DNA of 64,000 nucleotides from Fictibacillus arsenicus. Its GTDB lineage: Bacteria > Bacillota > Bacilli > Bacillales > Fictibacillaceae. The DNA is taken from positions 1,054,001-1,118,000 of the forward strand of contig NZ_CP016761.1 of NCBI RefSeq assembly GCF_001642935.1, written 5' to 3'. Shown here piece after piece: positions 25,194 through 33,530 of this stretch (position 1 is its first letter; each line of letters begins with the position of its first letter). The position numbers were made by a program, and so were the translations under genes. The notes beneath the pieces are model-generated. The model ran no database searches. It saw only the letters and a list, made by a program, of their open reading frames with translations, and was not told the origin of the DNA.

Positions 25194-25736
25194 TCATTTT
25201 CTTTTAAATAAACGATCAATCCAACAATTAATGTAAGTAAGCATAGAACCGCTGTTCAATGATTCAAGCTTTTGACCAAAAATATATCTTTTCATATTAT
25301 TCCACAACACATAACCTTGTTTGTCTGTGGATTTAGCGTTCTTTGTATTCCCAACAATAGAAACACACTCACCTGCACCAAACAAAAACGGAAATTCTGT
25401 ATTTTGCAATGTGTCTTCAACAAGCATACGGCCGTCTGAATCAACTGGAACCAAAGCCTGCTTAAAGAGGGAATATTTCGTATCGATATCAAATGAAATG
25501 ACATCAAAACGATAGATTCCACCTGAAAAGCTGAGCAGCATTTTTTGCAGGGGATCAAATGAGATCACCGTATCTTCTTTAAAAGTAACAGCAGCTTCTT
25601 CACATCGTTTGTATGTTTCAGCTGATTTTGAAGAGGATATCATGGTAACTTCTAAATCATTTGTTTTTTCCTTTTTAACATGCTCGAGAATTGATTGATG
25701 AGATTCTCCAGCACCAACGAGTAAGATTTTAATCAA
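25194..25736 (-). CDS. Shortened FAD/NAD-oxidoreductase-like protein
   Basis: 180 aa from TTG 25736, with GGGAG seven bases upstream. The N-terminal IKILLVGAGESHQSILEH resembles the first beta-alpha-beta of type II NADH dehydrogenase-like flavoproteins, and EFPFLFGAGECVSI resembles their C-terminal FAD-contacting GDxA-type motif. The whole NAD-binding middle domain of the ~380-aa family is absent. It may be a decayed or specialised remnant; the reading frame is intact. Redox activity is doubtful. Confidence 0.55.
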   Translation of the reverse strand: MIKILLVGAGESHQSILEHVKKEKTNDLEVTMISSSKSAETYKRCEEAAVTFKEDTVISFDPLQKMLLSFSGGIYRFDVISFDIDTKYSLFKQALVPVDSDGRMLVEDTLQNTEFPFLFGAGECVSIVGNTKNAKSTDKQGYVLWNNMKRYIFGQKLESLNSGSMLTYINCWIDRLFKRK

Positions 25737-25833
25737 AATAAACACTCCCGGCTAGAACTTCAATTACAACCATATCGAATAAGAAGAAAAGGGACAAGAC
25801 ATGAGAACTTTCTCAAAAAAATGGTTGTCAGAA

Positions 25834-25858
25834 AACCTTACAAAAAGATTGTAAGGTT
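25834..25858. promoter_or_regulatory. Operator-like inverted repeat upstream of the acetyltransferase
   Basis: Perfect 9-bp arms AACCTTACA and TGTAAGGTT with a 7-base spacer. The left arm contains a candidate -35 TTACAA (25838-25843), 17 bp from -10 CATAAT (25861-25866). No T-run, so an operator is likelier than a terminator. Confidence 0.6.
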
Positions 25859-25904
25859 ACCATAATAAAATTAGAATGTATAAAAAAGAAAAAGGGGCAT
25901 GGGT

Positions 25905-26399
25905 GTGGAGATCATTAATGTCAGAAATATAGATGAGTATGTAGAAGAGCTTTCGGACCTTTTGATAAAGGTGGTCCATGATGGAGCTTCAATCGGATTT
26001 TTGCCGCCGCTTAAAAAAGACGATGCAGATGCTTATTGGAGAAGCTGTACAGCACCTGAAATAATTTTTTTAGCAGCGAAAATAGAAGGCAAGATTGCAG
26101 GGACGGTCCAGCTCCACTTATGCACAAAGCCAAACGGCACGCACAGAGCTGAAGTAGCAAAGCTGATGACGCATCCATCACATCGTCAAAAAGGAATTGC
26201 ACGTCATTTAATGAATGAGATCGAAAAACGGGCGAAGCAGGAAGGAAGAACATTACTGGTTTTAGATACGAGAGAGGGAGATCCGTCAAACCTTCTCTAT
26301 CAATCAATTGGTTACATAGAAGCGGGGCGTATTCCGAATTTTGCTCAGTCTGAAACAGGGACATTAGATACGACGATCCTTTATTATAAAAATATATAA
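25905..26399 (+). CDS. GNAT-family N-acetyltransferase
   Basis: 164 aa from GTG 25905, with AAAAGGGG seven bases upstream; ATG 25899 is the alternative. The acetyl-CoA-binding motif A reads VAKLMTHPSHRQKGIARHLM, with the RQKGIA loop typical of Q/RxxGxG/A. The C-terminal SIGYIEAGRIPNFA is GNAT motif B. Acceptor substrate unknown. A perfect inverted repeat overlaps its promoter, implying a dedicated regulator. Terminator after. Confidence 0.85.
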   Translation: MEIINVRNIDEYVEELSDLLIKVVHDGASIGFLPPLKKDDADAYWRSCTAPEIIFLAAKIEGKIAGTVQLHLCTKPNGTHRAEVAKLMTHPSHRQKGIARHLMNEIEKRAKQEGRTLLVLDTREGDPSNLLYQSIGYIEAGRIPNFAQSETGTLDTTILYYKNI

Positions 26400-26403
26400 T
26401 TAA

Positions 26404-26433
26404 AGCGAAGAGAGGTTTCTCTTCGTTTTTTTA
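26404..26433 (+). terminator. Intrinsic terminator after the acetyltransferase
   Basis: Stem GCGAAGAGAG/CTCTTCG with a short loop, followed by TTTTTTT. Confidence 0.8.
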
Positions 26434-26435
26434 AG

Positions 26436-26464
26436 TTGACATTATACCCCATAGGGTATATGAT
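26436..26464 (+). promoter_or_regulatory. SigmaA promoter with CsoR/CstR-type operator
   Basis: -35 TTGACA (26436-26441), 17-bp spacer, -10 TATGAT (26459-26464). The spacer holds the palindrome ATACCC-CATA-GGGTAT (26444-26459), the operator form bound by CsoR-family repressors including the persulfide sensor CstR. Confidence 0.8.
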
Positions 26465-26527
26465 GACGTTAAGAAATAAAGATTAAAATATAAATTCGAT
26501 ACAAATCATAGGAAGGCGGAAAACAGA

Positions 26528-26887
26528 TTGGAATACCTTAATTATATTCTTTTTGGTCTTATTATTTTGTTTATCGCTCAACGTTTTATACCGGCTAAAG
26601 GTGTGAAAAATATCACTCCAAACGAGCTTAAAGCAGAACTTAAAGATAAGAAAAAACAATTTATTGATGTTCGTACACAAGGGGAGTTTAACGGGTACCA
26701 TATTCCTGGATTTAAGAATATTCCGCTGCACCAATTAGCTCAAAAAACAGATAAGCTTTCAAAAGACAAGGAAGTAGTCGTGATTTGCCAAAGCGGTATG
26801 AGAAGCCAAAAGGCAAGCAAGATCCTAGTGAAGTCAGGTTTTAAACATGTAACAAACGTAAAAGGCGGAGTCAGTGCCTGGAGATAA
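26528..26887 (+). CDS. Membrane-anchored rhodanese-like protein
   Basis: 119 aa from TTG 26528 with GGAAGGCGG upstream. Residues 4-20 are a membrane anchor, then a single rhodanese domain with DVRTQGEFNGYHIPG and the active-site loop CQSGMRS (Cys87). It carries sulfur as a cysteine persulfide. Co-transcribed with the next rhodanese from a promoter carrying a CstR/CsoR-type operator, which fits a role in sulfane-sulfur handling. No CstR or persulfide dioxygenase gene is adjacent. Confidence 0.88.
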   Translation: MEYLNYILFGLIILFIAQRFIPAKGVKNITPNELKAELKDKKKQFIDVRTQGEFNGYHIPGFKNIPLHQLAQKTDKLSKDKEVVVICQSGMRSQKASKILVKSGFKHVTNVKGGVSAWR

Positions 26888-26899
26888 AGAGGAGGGAAA

Positions 26900-27199
26900 A
26901 TGATGAAGCAATTAACAGCTAAAGAAGTAGAAGCGAAGTTGAATGAAGGAAAAGCGTTAAATATCATTGATGTACGTGAAGTGGACGAGGTGAAGGCGCG
27001 TAGGATTCCTGGAATCACTCATATTCCTCTTGGATTGTTAGAATTTCGTATGCACGAATTAGATAAATCTAAAGAATATGTGATGGTATGCCGTTCTGGC
27101 GGCAGAAGCGGCCGCGCATGCCAGCTGCTGGATAGCCATGGTTTTAAAGTGATCAACATGGCTGGCGGTATGGACGCATATGAAGGAAAGACTGAATAG
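26900..27199 (+). CDS. Soluble single-domain rhodanese
   Basis: 99 aa, no membrane segment. Rhodanese domain with IDVREVDEVKARRIPG and active loop CRSGGRS (Cys64), then GGMDAY. GGAGGG precedes ATG 26900/26903. It begins 12 bp after the anchored rhodanese, so the pair forms an operon; a soluble and a membrane-bound partner could pass persulfide sulfur between them. Confidence 0.9.
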   Translation: MMKQLTAKEVEAKLNEGKALNIIDVREVDEVKARRIPGITHIPLGLLEFRMHELDKSKEYVMVCRSGGRSGRACQLLDSHGFKVINMAGGMDAYEGKTE

Positions 27200-27210
27200 C
27201 TTAAACTTAA

Positions 27211-27239
27211 ACAGAGTGCGATAAGCACTCTGTTTTTTC
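27211..27239 (+). terminator. Intrinsic terminator after the rhodanese pair
   Basis: 9-bp stem ACAGAGTGC/GCACTCTGT, 5-base loop, then TTTTT. Confidence 0.88.
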
Positions 27240-27297
27240 GTTTCTGTTTAAGAAGAAACTTAGCTGGTTATAGTACAGGTAGAAAGCGGGTGGAAAG

Positions 27298-28542
27298 ATG
27301 GAAAAAACGTTGTCCGATTATCTAAAGAAACATATGGTCCGGTTAAATAACCACATAGATCTGGATGCCATTGTAAGTGAGATTGGCGACTCGCGGTATG
27401 TTCTATTGGGAGAAGCATCGCATGGAACGTCTGAATTTTACACAATACGTGCTGAACTTTCTAAAAAGCTAATCCAAGAAAAAGGTTTTTCGTTTATTGC
27501 TGTGGAAGGAGACTGGCCCTCATGTTATCGGATTAATCGTTACATAAAGGGCTACTACGCAAATCAGCCTCAGTTGGACTTTCTATTAAAACACAGTTTT
27601 ACACGCTGGCCGTCTTGGATGTGGGCAAACAAAGAAATTCTCGATTTTACAACTTGGCTGAAAAAACATAATGATCAGCAGTCAGGGCAAAAAAAGGTCG
27701 GTTTTTTCGGTATTGATATGTATAGCCTTTTTGAATCAATGGAAGAGATTATACGATATCTGGAAAAGCATGACTCGGAAAGGGTTGAGTCTGCCAAAAA
27801 AGCTTTTTCTTGTTTTCAGCCGTTTCAAAAAGATGAACAAACTTACGCAATGTCGGCAGGATATCTTTCTGAAAGCTGTGAGGATGAAGTGATCAAGCTT
27901 CTTGTTGAAATTCAGACGAATCGGGATTTATACGATGAGGATCCTGAGGGCGGTCTTAGCTTGGAACTTAATGCACTGGTTGCTGCACACGCTGAACATT
28001 ATTACCGATCTATGGTGAAAGGAGATACAGAAACATGGAACATGAGAGATCGACACATGGCAGAAGCGGTGGAACGGCTGATGGATTTTCACGGCAGTGA
28101 CGCAAAGGTAATCATTTGGGAACACAACACACATATCGGTGATGCACGGGCTACTGATATGGCTGATGAGGGCATGGTGAACGTATGTCAATTAATTCGT
28201 GAAAACCATGCGCCAGAGGATGTATTTGCAGTAGGTTTTGGTACTCATAGAGGTACCGTGATCGCAGGAGATGAATGGGGGGAACCTTATAAAAAAATTA
28301 TAGTACCGCCAGCACCACCAGACACTTGGGAAGGGGTTTTTTATGCTGCAGGTGCACATGACCAGATCATAATGCTGAAACAGCATCACGAAAAACTGCA
28401 AGAAGTAAGAGGACATAGAGCCATCGGAGTCGTGTACAACCCTCAATTTGAGCATCTTGGCAACTATGTTCCAACAAGTCTTTCAAATCGGTATGATGCC
28501 TTTGTTTTTATTAACCATTCAAATGCACTTCATCCTCTTTAA
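27298..28542 (+). CDS. Erythromycin-esterase family hydrolase
   Basis: 414 aa, typical length. The family signature GEASHGTSEFY (Glu39, His42) is followed by FIAVEGDWPSC, VGFFGIDMY and IIWEHNTHIGDARATDM, which supply the other conserved Glu/His/Asp residues of the Ere-type active site. EreA/B open macrolide lactones, but chromosomal Bacillus members generally have no proven macrolide activity, so the substrate is open. GGGTGGA precedes ATG 27298. Single gene. Confidence 0.85.
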   Translation: MEKTLSDYLKKHMVRLNNHIDLDAIVSEIGDSRYVLLGEASHGTSEFYTIRAELSKKLIQEKGFSFIAVEGDWPSCYRINRYIKGYYANQPQLDFLLKHSFTRWPSWMWANKEILDFTTWLKKHNDQQSGQKKVGFFGIDMYSLFESMEEIIRYLEKHDSERVESAKKAFSCFQPFQKDEQTYAMSAGYLSESCEDEVIKLLVEIQTNRDLYDEDPEGGLSLELNALVAAHAEHYYRSMVKGDTETWNMRDRHMAEAVERLMDFHGSDAKVIIWEHNTHIGDARATDMADEGMVNVCQLIRENHAPEDVFAVGFGTHRGTVIAGDEWGEPYKKIIVPPAPPDTWEGVFYAAGAHDQIIMLKQHHEKLQEVRGHRAIGVVYNPQFEHLGNYVPTSLSNRYDAFVFINHSNALHPL

Positions 28543-28642
28543 TTATAAAAAGCTTAATAAAAAATAGACTCGTCTAATTTTATAAAACTTGGGGTATACA
28601 AACTATTAAAATTAAGTTTGATATGAATGAGGAGGATACAAG

Positions 28643-29482
28643 ATGAAATGGCGAGGCAGACGCGGAAGTGCGAACGTTGAAGATCGGAGAGGGATGGGCG
28701 GTAAAGGACTAGCTGTTGGAGGCGGAGTCGGCGGTCTTATCATCGTCTTAATTATAACTTTATTAGGAGGAAATCACGGTGATCTTCTAGGTGGAATCAC
28801 CGGAACAGAGGAGAATGTTCCTTATGAAGAAACTGAAAAAGAAAAAGAAGATGCTCAGTTCGTTTCTGTCGTTCTAGCGGACACGGAAGACGTCTGGACA
28901 GATGTCTTCCGTGAAGAAGGCATGACCTATAAAGAACCAAAGCTTGTCTTATATTCCGGCAGTGTCCAGTCGGCCTGCGGAGCAGCGGGTTCATCTGTCG
29001 GCCCTTTTTATTGCCCAGGTGACCAAAAGCTCTACATAGACCTTAGTTTTTATCAGGAACTTCAAAGTAAGTATGAAGCACCTGGTGATTTTGCAATGGC
29101 TTATGTTATTGCCCATGAAGTAGGACACCATGTTCAGACACTTTTAGGAAAATCCCAAGAGCTCCAGGATATGCGCTCAAAACTCAGTAAAGAAGCTTTT
29201 AACAGGTACCAGGTTAGGTTCGAACTTCAGGCAGATTACTACGCAGGTGTCTGGGCGAATCATGCTCAAGATATGAATGTACTTGAAGAAGGAGATCTGG
29301 AAGAAGCACTGACCGCGGCGAGTGCTGTAGGTGATGATACCCTTCAAAAGAAACATCAAGGCTACGTCGTTCAGGAAAGTTTTACACATGGTACATCCGA
29401 ACAGCGGAAGCGATGGTTCCATAAAGGATTCAAAAATGGAACGATCGAGGGTGGAGATACGTTTAAAGCGAAGGAGCTTTAA
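28643..29482 (+). CDS. Putative neutral zinc metallopeptidase (YpfJ family)
   Basis: 279 aa. N-terminal Arg-rich segment, a Gly-rich membrane helix at about residues 22-42, then an extracytoplasmic domain with HEVGHHVQ (zinc ligands His158 and His162, base Glu159) and the downstream ELQADYYAGVWA carrying the third ligand. CGAAGSSVGPFYCPGDQ is a conserved family block. Membrane-anchored protease of unknown substrate. GAGGAGG precedes ATG 28643. Terminator after. Confidence 0.88.
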   Translation: MKWRGRRGSANVEDRRGMGGKGLAVGGGVGGLIIVLIITLLGGNHGDLLGGITGTEENVPYEETEKEKEDAQFVSVVLADTEDVWTDVFREEGMTYKEPKLVLYSGSVQSACGAAGSSVGPFYCPGDQKLYIDLSFYQELQSKYEAPGDFAMAYVIAHEVGHHVQTLLGKSQELQDMRSKLSKEAFNRYQVRFELQADYYAGVWANHAQDMNVLEEGDLEEALTAASAVGDDTLQKKHQGYVVQESFTHGTSEQRKRWFHKGFKNGTIEGGDTFKAKEL

Positions 29483-29506
29483 GTGAAGGACGGATTATTG
29501 TTGGGA

Positions 29507-29541
29507 AAAGCTGACCGATTGGGGTCAGCTTTATTTTTTTA
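29507..29541 (+). terminator. Intrinsic terminator after the zinc peptidase
   Basis: 10-bp stem AAAGCTGACC/GGTCAGCTTT followed by ATTTTTTT. Confidence 0.88.
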
Positions 29542-29648
29542 GACAAAATCGTTAAATAAAATAAGAGTCCTCATTAGCTGTTAACATCAGGCGAACAAAT
29601 TATTGAAATGTCCTCGCTTAAAGGACATTTTGAAATGATTATTTCGGA

Positions 29649-29740
29649 ATCGCACGTTATTTGAAATAATCACACGTTATTTTGAAAAATCCCACGTTAA
29701 AGCTATTAAATCCCACGTTAATTTAAAAAATCCCACGAAA
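29649..29740. repeat. Phased short-word array (word ATCCCACG, period 20-21 bp)
   Basis: The word starts at 29649 (ATCGCACG), 29669 (ATCACACG), 29689, 29710 and 29730 (all ATCCCACG); spacings are 20, 20, 21, 20. Same word and AT-rich spacers as the array at 7820, 22 kb away. Confidence 0.88.
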
Positions 29741-29761
29741 CCATTCTGCCAAAGGTACGGG

Positions 29762-29782
29762 GATCAATGCATCCCAAAAGTT
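29762..29782 (+). repeat. Short dispersed repeat, copy 1
   Basis: The 21-base sequence beginning GATCAATGCATCCCAAAAG recurs exactly at 50099-50119. It sits at the downstream edge of the phased array. Confidence 0.7.
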
Positions 29783-29916
29783 TGAATGGATAATCGGAAA
29801 ATTCTCCAAAGGCCCCCACTATTTAAACTAGTTTTGACTTAATATCAAAATAATAAAACTTCCCGACGGGTTTATGTATAATGAAATAAAATTCAACTTT
29901 TGAGGAGTGATGATCA

Positions 29917-30933
29917 ATGAACGTAGCTCTACTCAGCAAATGGCATGTGCACGCGGTAGATTATGCACGTGAAGCGCACGAAAATGAATCGATCTCTATA
30001 AAAATGGTCTGGGATGAAAATCATGAACGTGGATCAGAATGGGCAAGTGAATTAAATGTTCCTTTTGAGCCGAACCTTGATGACGTCTTATCGAATCCTG
30101 AAATTGATGGAGTGATTGTAACAACAGCCACGAACCGTCATAAGGACATCATCATCGCTGCCGCCAACCATGGAAAACATATTTTCACGGAAAAGGTGCT
30201 TGCTTTCACGGTGGATGAGTGTGAAGAAATTTATAATGCGGTTGAAGAAAACAACGTTCAGCTGATGGTCAATCTCCCGAGGCTGACAGAGAGTTTTTAT
30301 TTATATGCGCAAGAAGCTGTGGACAAAGGTTTGCTCGGAGACATTACATACATCAGATGCCGGGTAGCGCATAATGGTTCAGTTCCTTCAAAAGAAAATC
30401 CGAAGGGCTGGCTGCCGGAGCACTTTTATAATAAAGAGGAGTGCGGTGGCGGTGCGTTGATCGACCTTGGTGCTCATCCGATCTACTTAACAAATCGGTT
30501 AGGCGGAAAAGTAAAAGCATTGAGCGGGAGACTGAACCACTTTTATGATCTCGGGGTAGATGATAACGCGGTGGTGATGGTAGAGTATGAATCAGGTGCT
30601 ATGGGGTTGATCGAAACTGGCTTTCTATCATACGGAAGTCCGCAACAGCTGGAACTTTATGGAACGGAAGGAACTCTCATGATCGAGGGGCACAATGTTC
30701 GAATCAAGAGTAAACATCTTGGTACCGAAGAGTGGATAACTCCAGAAAAGCTGCCGCAACCAATTCAGTCTGCGATGGAGCAATGGATAGAAGCCATTCA
30801 GAATAATAAAAAGCCTTCGATTACGAAAGAAGACGTACTAAACCTTACTGCAATAAATCAAGCTGCGGCGATCTCAAGTCAAGAAGGCCGCCGGGTGCTG
30901 CTATCTCAACTTGGAATAAGACAAGGAATCTAA
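29917..30933 (+). CDS. Gfo/Idh/MocA-family oxidoreductase
   Basis: 338 aa. The N-terminal Rossmann domain is slightly atypical (MNVALLSKWHVHAVDYARE where GxGxxG is usual), then TTATNRHKDII and HIFTEKVLAFTVDE, the EKP-like catalytic motif with KV in place of KP. The C-terminal domain holds GGGALIDLGAHPIY. Family members oxidise or reduce sugars and cyclitols with NAD(P). GAGGAG precedes ATG 29917. Single gene; substrate unknown. Confidence 0.85.
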   Translation: MNVALLSKWHVHAVDYAREAHENESISIKMVWDENHERGSEWASELNVPFEPNLDDVLSNPEIDGVIVTTATNRHKDIIIAAANHGKHIFTEKVLAFTVDECEEIYNAVEENNVQLMVNLPRLTESFYLYAQEAVDKGLLGDITYIRCRVAHNGSVPSKENPKGWLPEHFYNKEECGGGALIDLGAHPIYLTNRLGGKVKALSGRLNHFYDLGVDDNAVVMVEYESGAMGLIETGFLSYGSPQQLELYGTEGTLMIEGHNVRIKSKHLGTEEWITPEKLPQPIQSAMEQWIEAIQNNKKPSITKEDVLNLTAINQAAAISSQEGRRVLLSQLGIRQGI

Positions 30934-30942
30934 ATACACAAC

Positions 30943-30973
30943 AAAAGAGCTTACAACAAAAGCTCTTTTTTCT
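30943..30973. terminator. Terminator between convergent oxidoreductase and ger operon
   Basis: Stem AAAAGAGCTT/AAGCTCTTTT followed by TTCTTTT; its symmetric form can serve both strands. Confidence 0.78.
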
Positions 30974-30974
30974 T

Positions 30975-32063
30975 TTACACAGGTTTGCCTCTTATAAGTG
31001 AAACGAGCCAAATGAACACGGGCATGAGCATCCATAGCACCGCATAAAAATCATAGATCGGTGTGAACTCAATAAGGTAAGTTGAGCTTGGAAAAATAAC
31101 AAGAGACACTACATACAATAAAAGTCCGATTGGCAAAGTTAAAAGTTTGTAATCCTGTACATTGAACACTGAAGCTAATCCTAAGCATAAAGCATAAGTC
31201 AGAACGACAAGTTTTACGAAAACGGTAATGAACCAGATAAGAGCCATAAAGGATTCAACACGCTGGAAAAACTCCCGGATGTTGATCGTCTTGGATAAAT
31301 CATACGTTGGATAGATGCTTCGTGTTGTTTCAGTGACACCGATCACGAGAATAGAAAGTGTGGAGATCAAAATAAGTAAGCCGCCGCCAAGCGCAGTACC
31401 GAGCAGAAAGGCTTTTTTCGTCTTTTTCGGCTCATTCACATAAGGAATAATCATCAGAAAGACCACCAATTCCAGAAAAGGAAATACAATAAATGAGAGT
31501 GATGATCTTAGAACAGGCTGGATGCCGTTTTCCATTACAGGCAAAATATTAGTGAATTCGATTTGCGGGAGGAGTGTGATGAATAATACAACGAACAATA
31601 TCACAATCCAGGGGAGAAACAGCTCAGTCGTTCTTGTAAATGTTTCTAGACCGAGCTTAACTCCATAAAGTACCACAACTAAAAAGATAATATGTATAGC
31701 TTCAATAGGGGTTTCTACCATCATAACAGTCAGCATGAAGTCGCCGATATCCCGCAGAACAAAAGTAGATAATATAAAAATATAGAAAGTGAAATAAGAA
31801 AATGCAACAGCCTTTCCAATCCATTTTCCGAAGCATTTTTCGAGAATTTCAACAAGATTCATAAACTGAAAGCGTTCAGCTATTTTCCAATAAAAAAATA
31901 CCATTAATAAACCGGCACCGAGACCGATCAGACCAGCAATCCAAATATCTTGCATCGCTTTTGCAGCAAGAATGGAGGGGATGATTAAGATTGCAGTACC
32001 TACCGTATAAAGGGCTACTAATACCGTAAACTGCCGGACACTTATTTTGCCATTTTCAAGCAT
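30975..32063 (-). CDS. Spore germinant receptor B subunit (GerB-type permease)
   Basis: 362 aa from ATG 32063, with GGATGGGGTGG upstream. About ten membrane helices of the APC-like endospore germination permease family; it opens with KISVRQFTVLVALYTVGTAIL, a typical GerXB start. The B subunit forms the ligand-binding channel part of the receptor in the inner spore membrane. Last gene of the four-gene operon A-C-2TM-B. Confidence 0.92.
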   Translation of the reverse strand: MLENGKISVRQFTVLVALYTVGTAILIIPSILAAKAMQDIWIAGLIGLGAGLLMVFFYWKIAERFQFMNLVEILEKCFGKWIGKAVAFSYFTFYIFILSTFVLRDIGDFMLTVMMVETPIEAIHIIFLVVVLYGVKLGLETFTRTTELFLPWIVILFVVLFITLLPQIEFTNILPVMENGIQPVLRSSLSFIVFPFLELVVFLMIIPYVNEPKKTKKAFLLGTALGGGLLILISTLSILVIGVTETTRSIYPTYDLSKTINIREFFQRVESFMALIWFITVFVKLVVLTYALCLGLASVFNVQDYKLLTLPIGLLLYVVSLVIFPSSTYLIEFTPIYDFYAVLWMLMPVFIWLVSLIRGKPV

Positions 32064-32083
32064 GATAACCACCCCATCCTTTC

Positions 32084-32305
32084 TTAAAAAATGCTAATGA
32101 TCGGTTTTAATACCGCGGAGATCCAATAAAGAGGTGTAGGGAGAGTCCTACCTGAACCGTGGATAAGCAATAAAATAGAGCCGAACCCTAGAATCCCAAA
32201 GTACACCCATAGATCTTTTCTAGAATTTTTGTACTTTTTTAATTTAGGTTTATCGATAAGAAGGATAGCTCCGATGATCAGCAATGAAATGATTGTGTAA
32301 ACCAT
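32084..32305 (-). CDS. Small two-helix membrane protein of the ger operon
   Basis: 73 aa from ATG 32305 with GAAGGAG upstream. Membrane segments at residues 2-17 and 33-49, plus a hydrophobic C terminus. Short 2TM (D-type) proteins are known companions of some ger operons and can modulate receptor function; sequence similarity to a particular one cannot be judged here. It is 4 bp after gerC and 20 bp before gerB, so it is part of the receptor operon. Confidence 0.75.
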   Translation of the reverse strand: MVYTIISLLIIGAILLIDKPKLKKYKNSRKDLWVYFGILGFGSILLLIHGSGRTLPTPLYWISAVLKPIISIF

Positions 32306-32309
32306 GTTG

Positions 32310-33515
32310 TTACTCCTTCAACTCATTAATATAAGAGTTGCTTCTTTTTCCTAGCTTATGAATGTGAACATGCACTTTACTTTTTATAGGAATGTCAACA
32401 AATTCTTTATCCCAATCTTTTTTTACACGTTTCCAATACTTTGGTTCAGAACGGTGTACAACTTCTCCGAATCCTAGGAAGTCTAGTTTGTACTTTTGCT
32501 GAGCAGTTTTAATAGCAGATTTGATGTTGGAGTTGATATCTTTTTCAACTAACTTCTCAATTTTATTTATAGTTTCTTGCTTTGTTAGATCAATTGAACA
32601 TCCAACCTCTGCAATATTTGCGTCTGTCTTAACAGAAACACTCATTTCAGGGTGGCTGTTCATAGAATTGGTTTTCAGTTTTGTATCTGAATCAATTAGC
32701 TCGACTGATAAATTTTCTTTTTTGTTCGTAAAACACGGTACGGTTACGATCGTACTTTTTATCTGATTCTGTATGTAATTGTAACCTTTACTTTCTTTTT
32801 CATTCAGCCAGCCTTTTAACTTATCCACCTTAAACACAGCTATATTCGTGTATTTTAAGCGGACTTTCGGGTTTACTCTCTGTAGGTTCTCCATCTTTTC
32901 ACCCTCAAGAGGATCTCCAGTAAGCTGAATGCCTGTAACCACGGGCTGTTTTCCCGGACTTGTGAGGTCATGAAGCAAGTCTCCAAAAGTAAGAGCTAGG
33001 GTTGGAGCAAATACATCTGCTGAAGTTTTTAGCTTCGAATACATGTTTTGTGCTGCGATTTTTTCTACCGGAACTAGAACATTTAATACTTGATCCGCTC
33101 TATGATCTTTCGCTACCACTACATAAAAATCTGAGCGAAACTCAGGGTCGCGTGCAAGCAGGTCAAGTGAGTTTGCAAAACCTTCACGTGCAAGTTTTTC
33201 ACCTATTACTAACATCTTCAAGTGAGGATAAAAAGTTTTTCTTGGAGCTGTTTTCGTAAGCCGTCTTATGGCATCAAAAATTGTTTTGCCTTTTTCCTGA
33301 TAAGTTACTATTGGCGCTCTGGATGAATCGCCCGTTCTTGCAGAGATAGAAGATGGATTTACGAGCTGAACCGTCACAACATATTGGTTGTCCACTTTAT
33401 CGATGCCCATCGCAACTGCAATTCCTATGTCTTCAATTTCCCTATTGTTCCAGCAGCCCGTCAGAATAAGCATGAGGGCACAAACCGGAATTATCCATTT
33501 TCTTCTAAGTTTCAC
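32310..33515 (-). CDS. Spore germinant receptor C subunit (Ger(x)C lipoprotein)
   Basis: 401 aa from GTG 33515 with AAAGGAG upstream. Lipoprotein signal peptide with lipobox LTGC (Cys21), then the conserved CWNNREIEDIGIAVAMGID start of mature GerC proteins. The remainder has the mixed alpha/beta three-domain GerC composition. It sits on the outer face of the inner spore membrane and is needed for receptor function. Gap of 15 bp to gerA. Confidence 0.94.
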   Translation of the reverse strand: MKLRRKWIIPVCALMLILTGCWNNREIEDIGIAVAMGIDKVDNQYVVTVQLVNPSSISARTGDSSRAPIVTYQEKGKTIFDAIRRLTKTAPRKTFYPHLKMLVIGEKLAREGFANSLDLLARDPEFRSDFYVVVAKDHRADQVLNVLVPVEKIAAQNMYSKLKTSADVFAPTLALTFGDLLHDLTSPGKQPVVTGIQLTGDPLEGEKMENLQRVNPKVRLKYTNIAVFKVDKLKGWLNEKESKGYNYIQNQIKSTIVTVPCFTNKKENLSVELIDSDTKLKTNSMNSHPEMSVSVKTDANIAEVGCSIDLTKQETINKIEKLVEKDINSNIKSAIKTAQQKYKLDFLGFGEVVHRSEPKYWKRVKKDWDKEFVDIPIKSKVHVHIHKLGKRSNSYINELKE

Positions 33516-33530
33516 CCTTCATGCTCCTTT

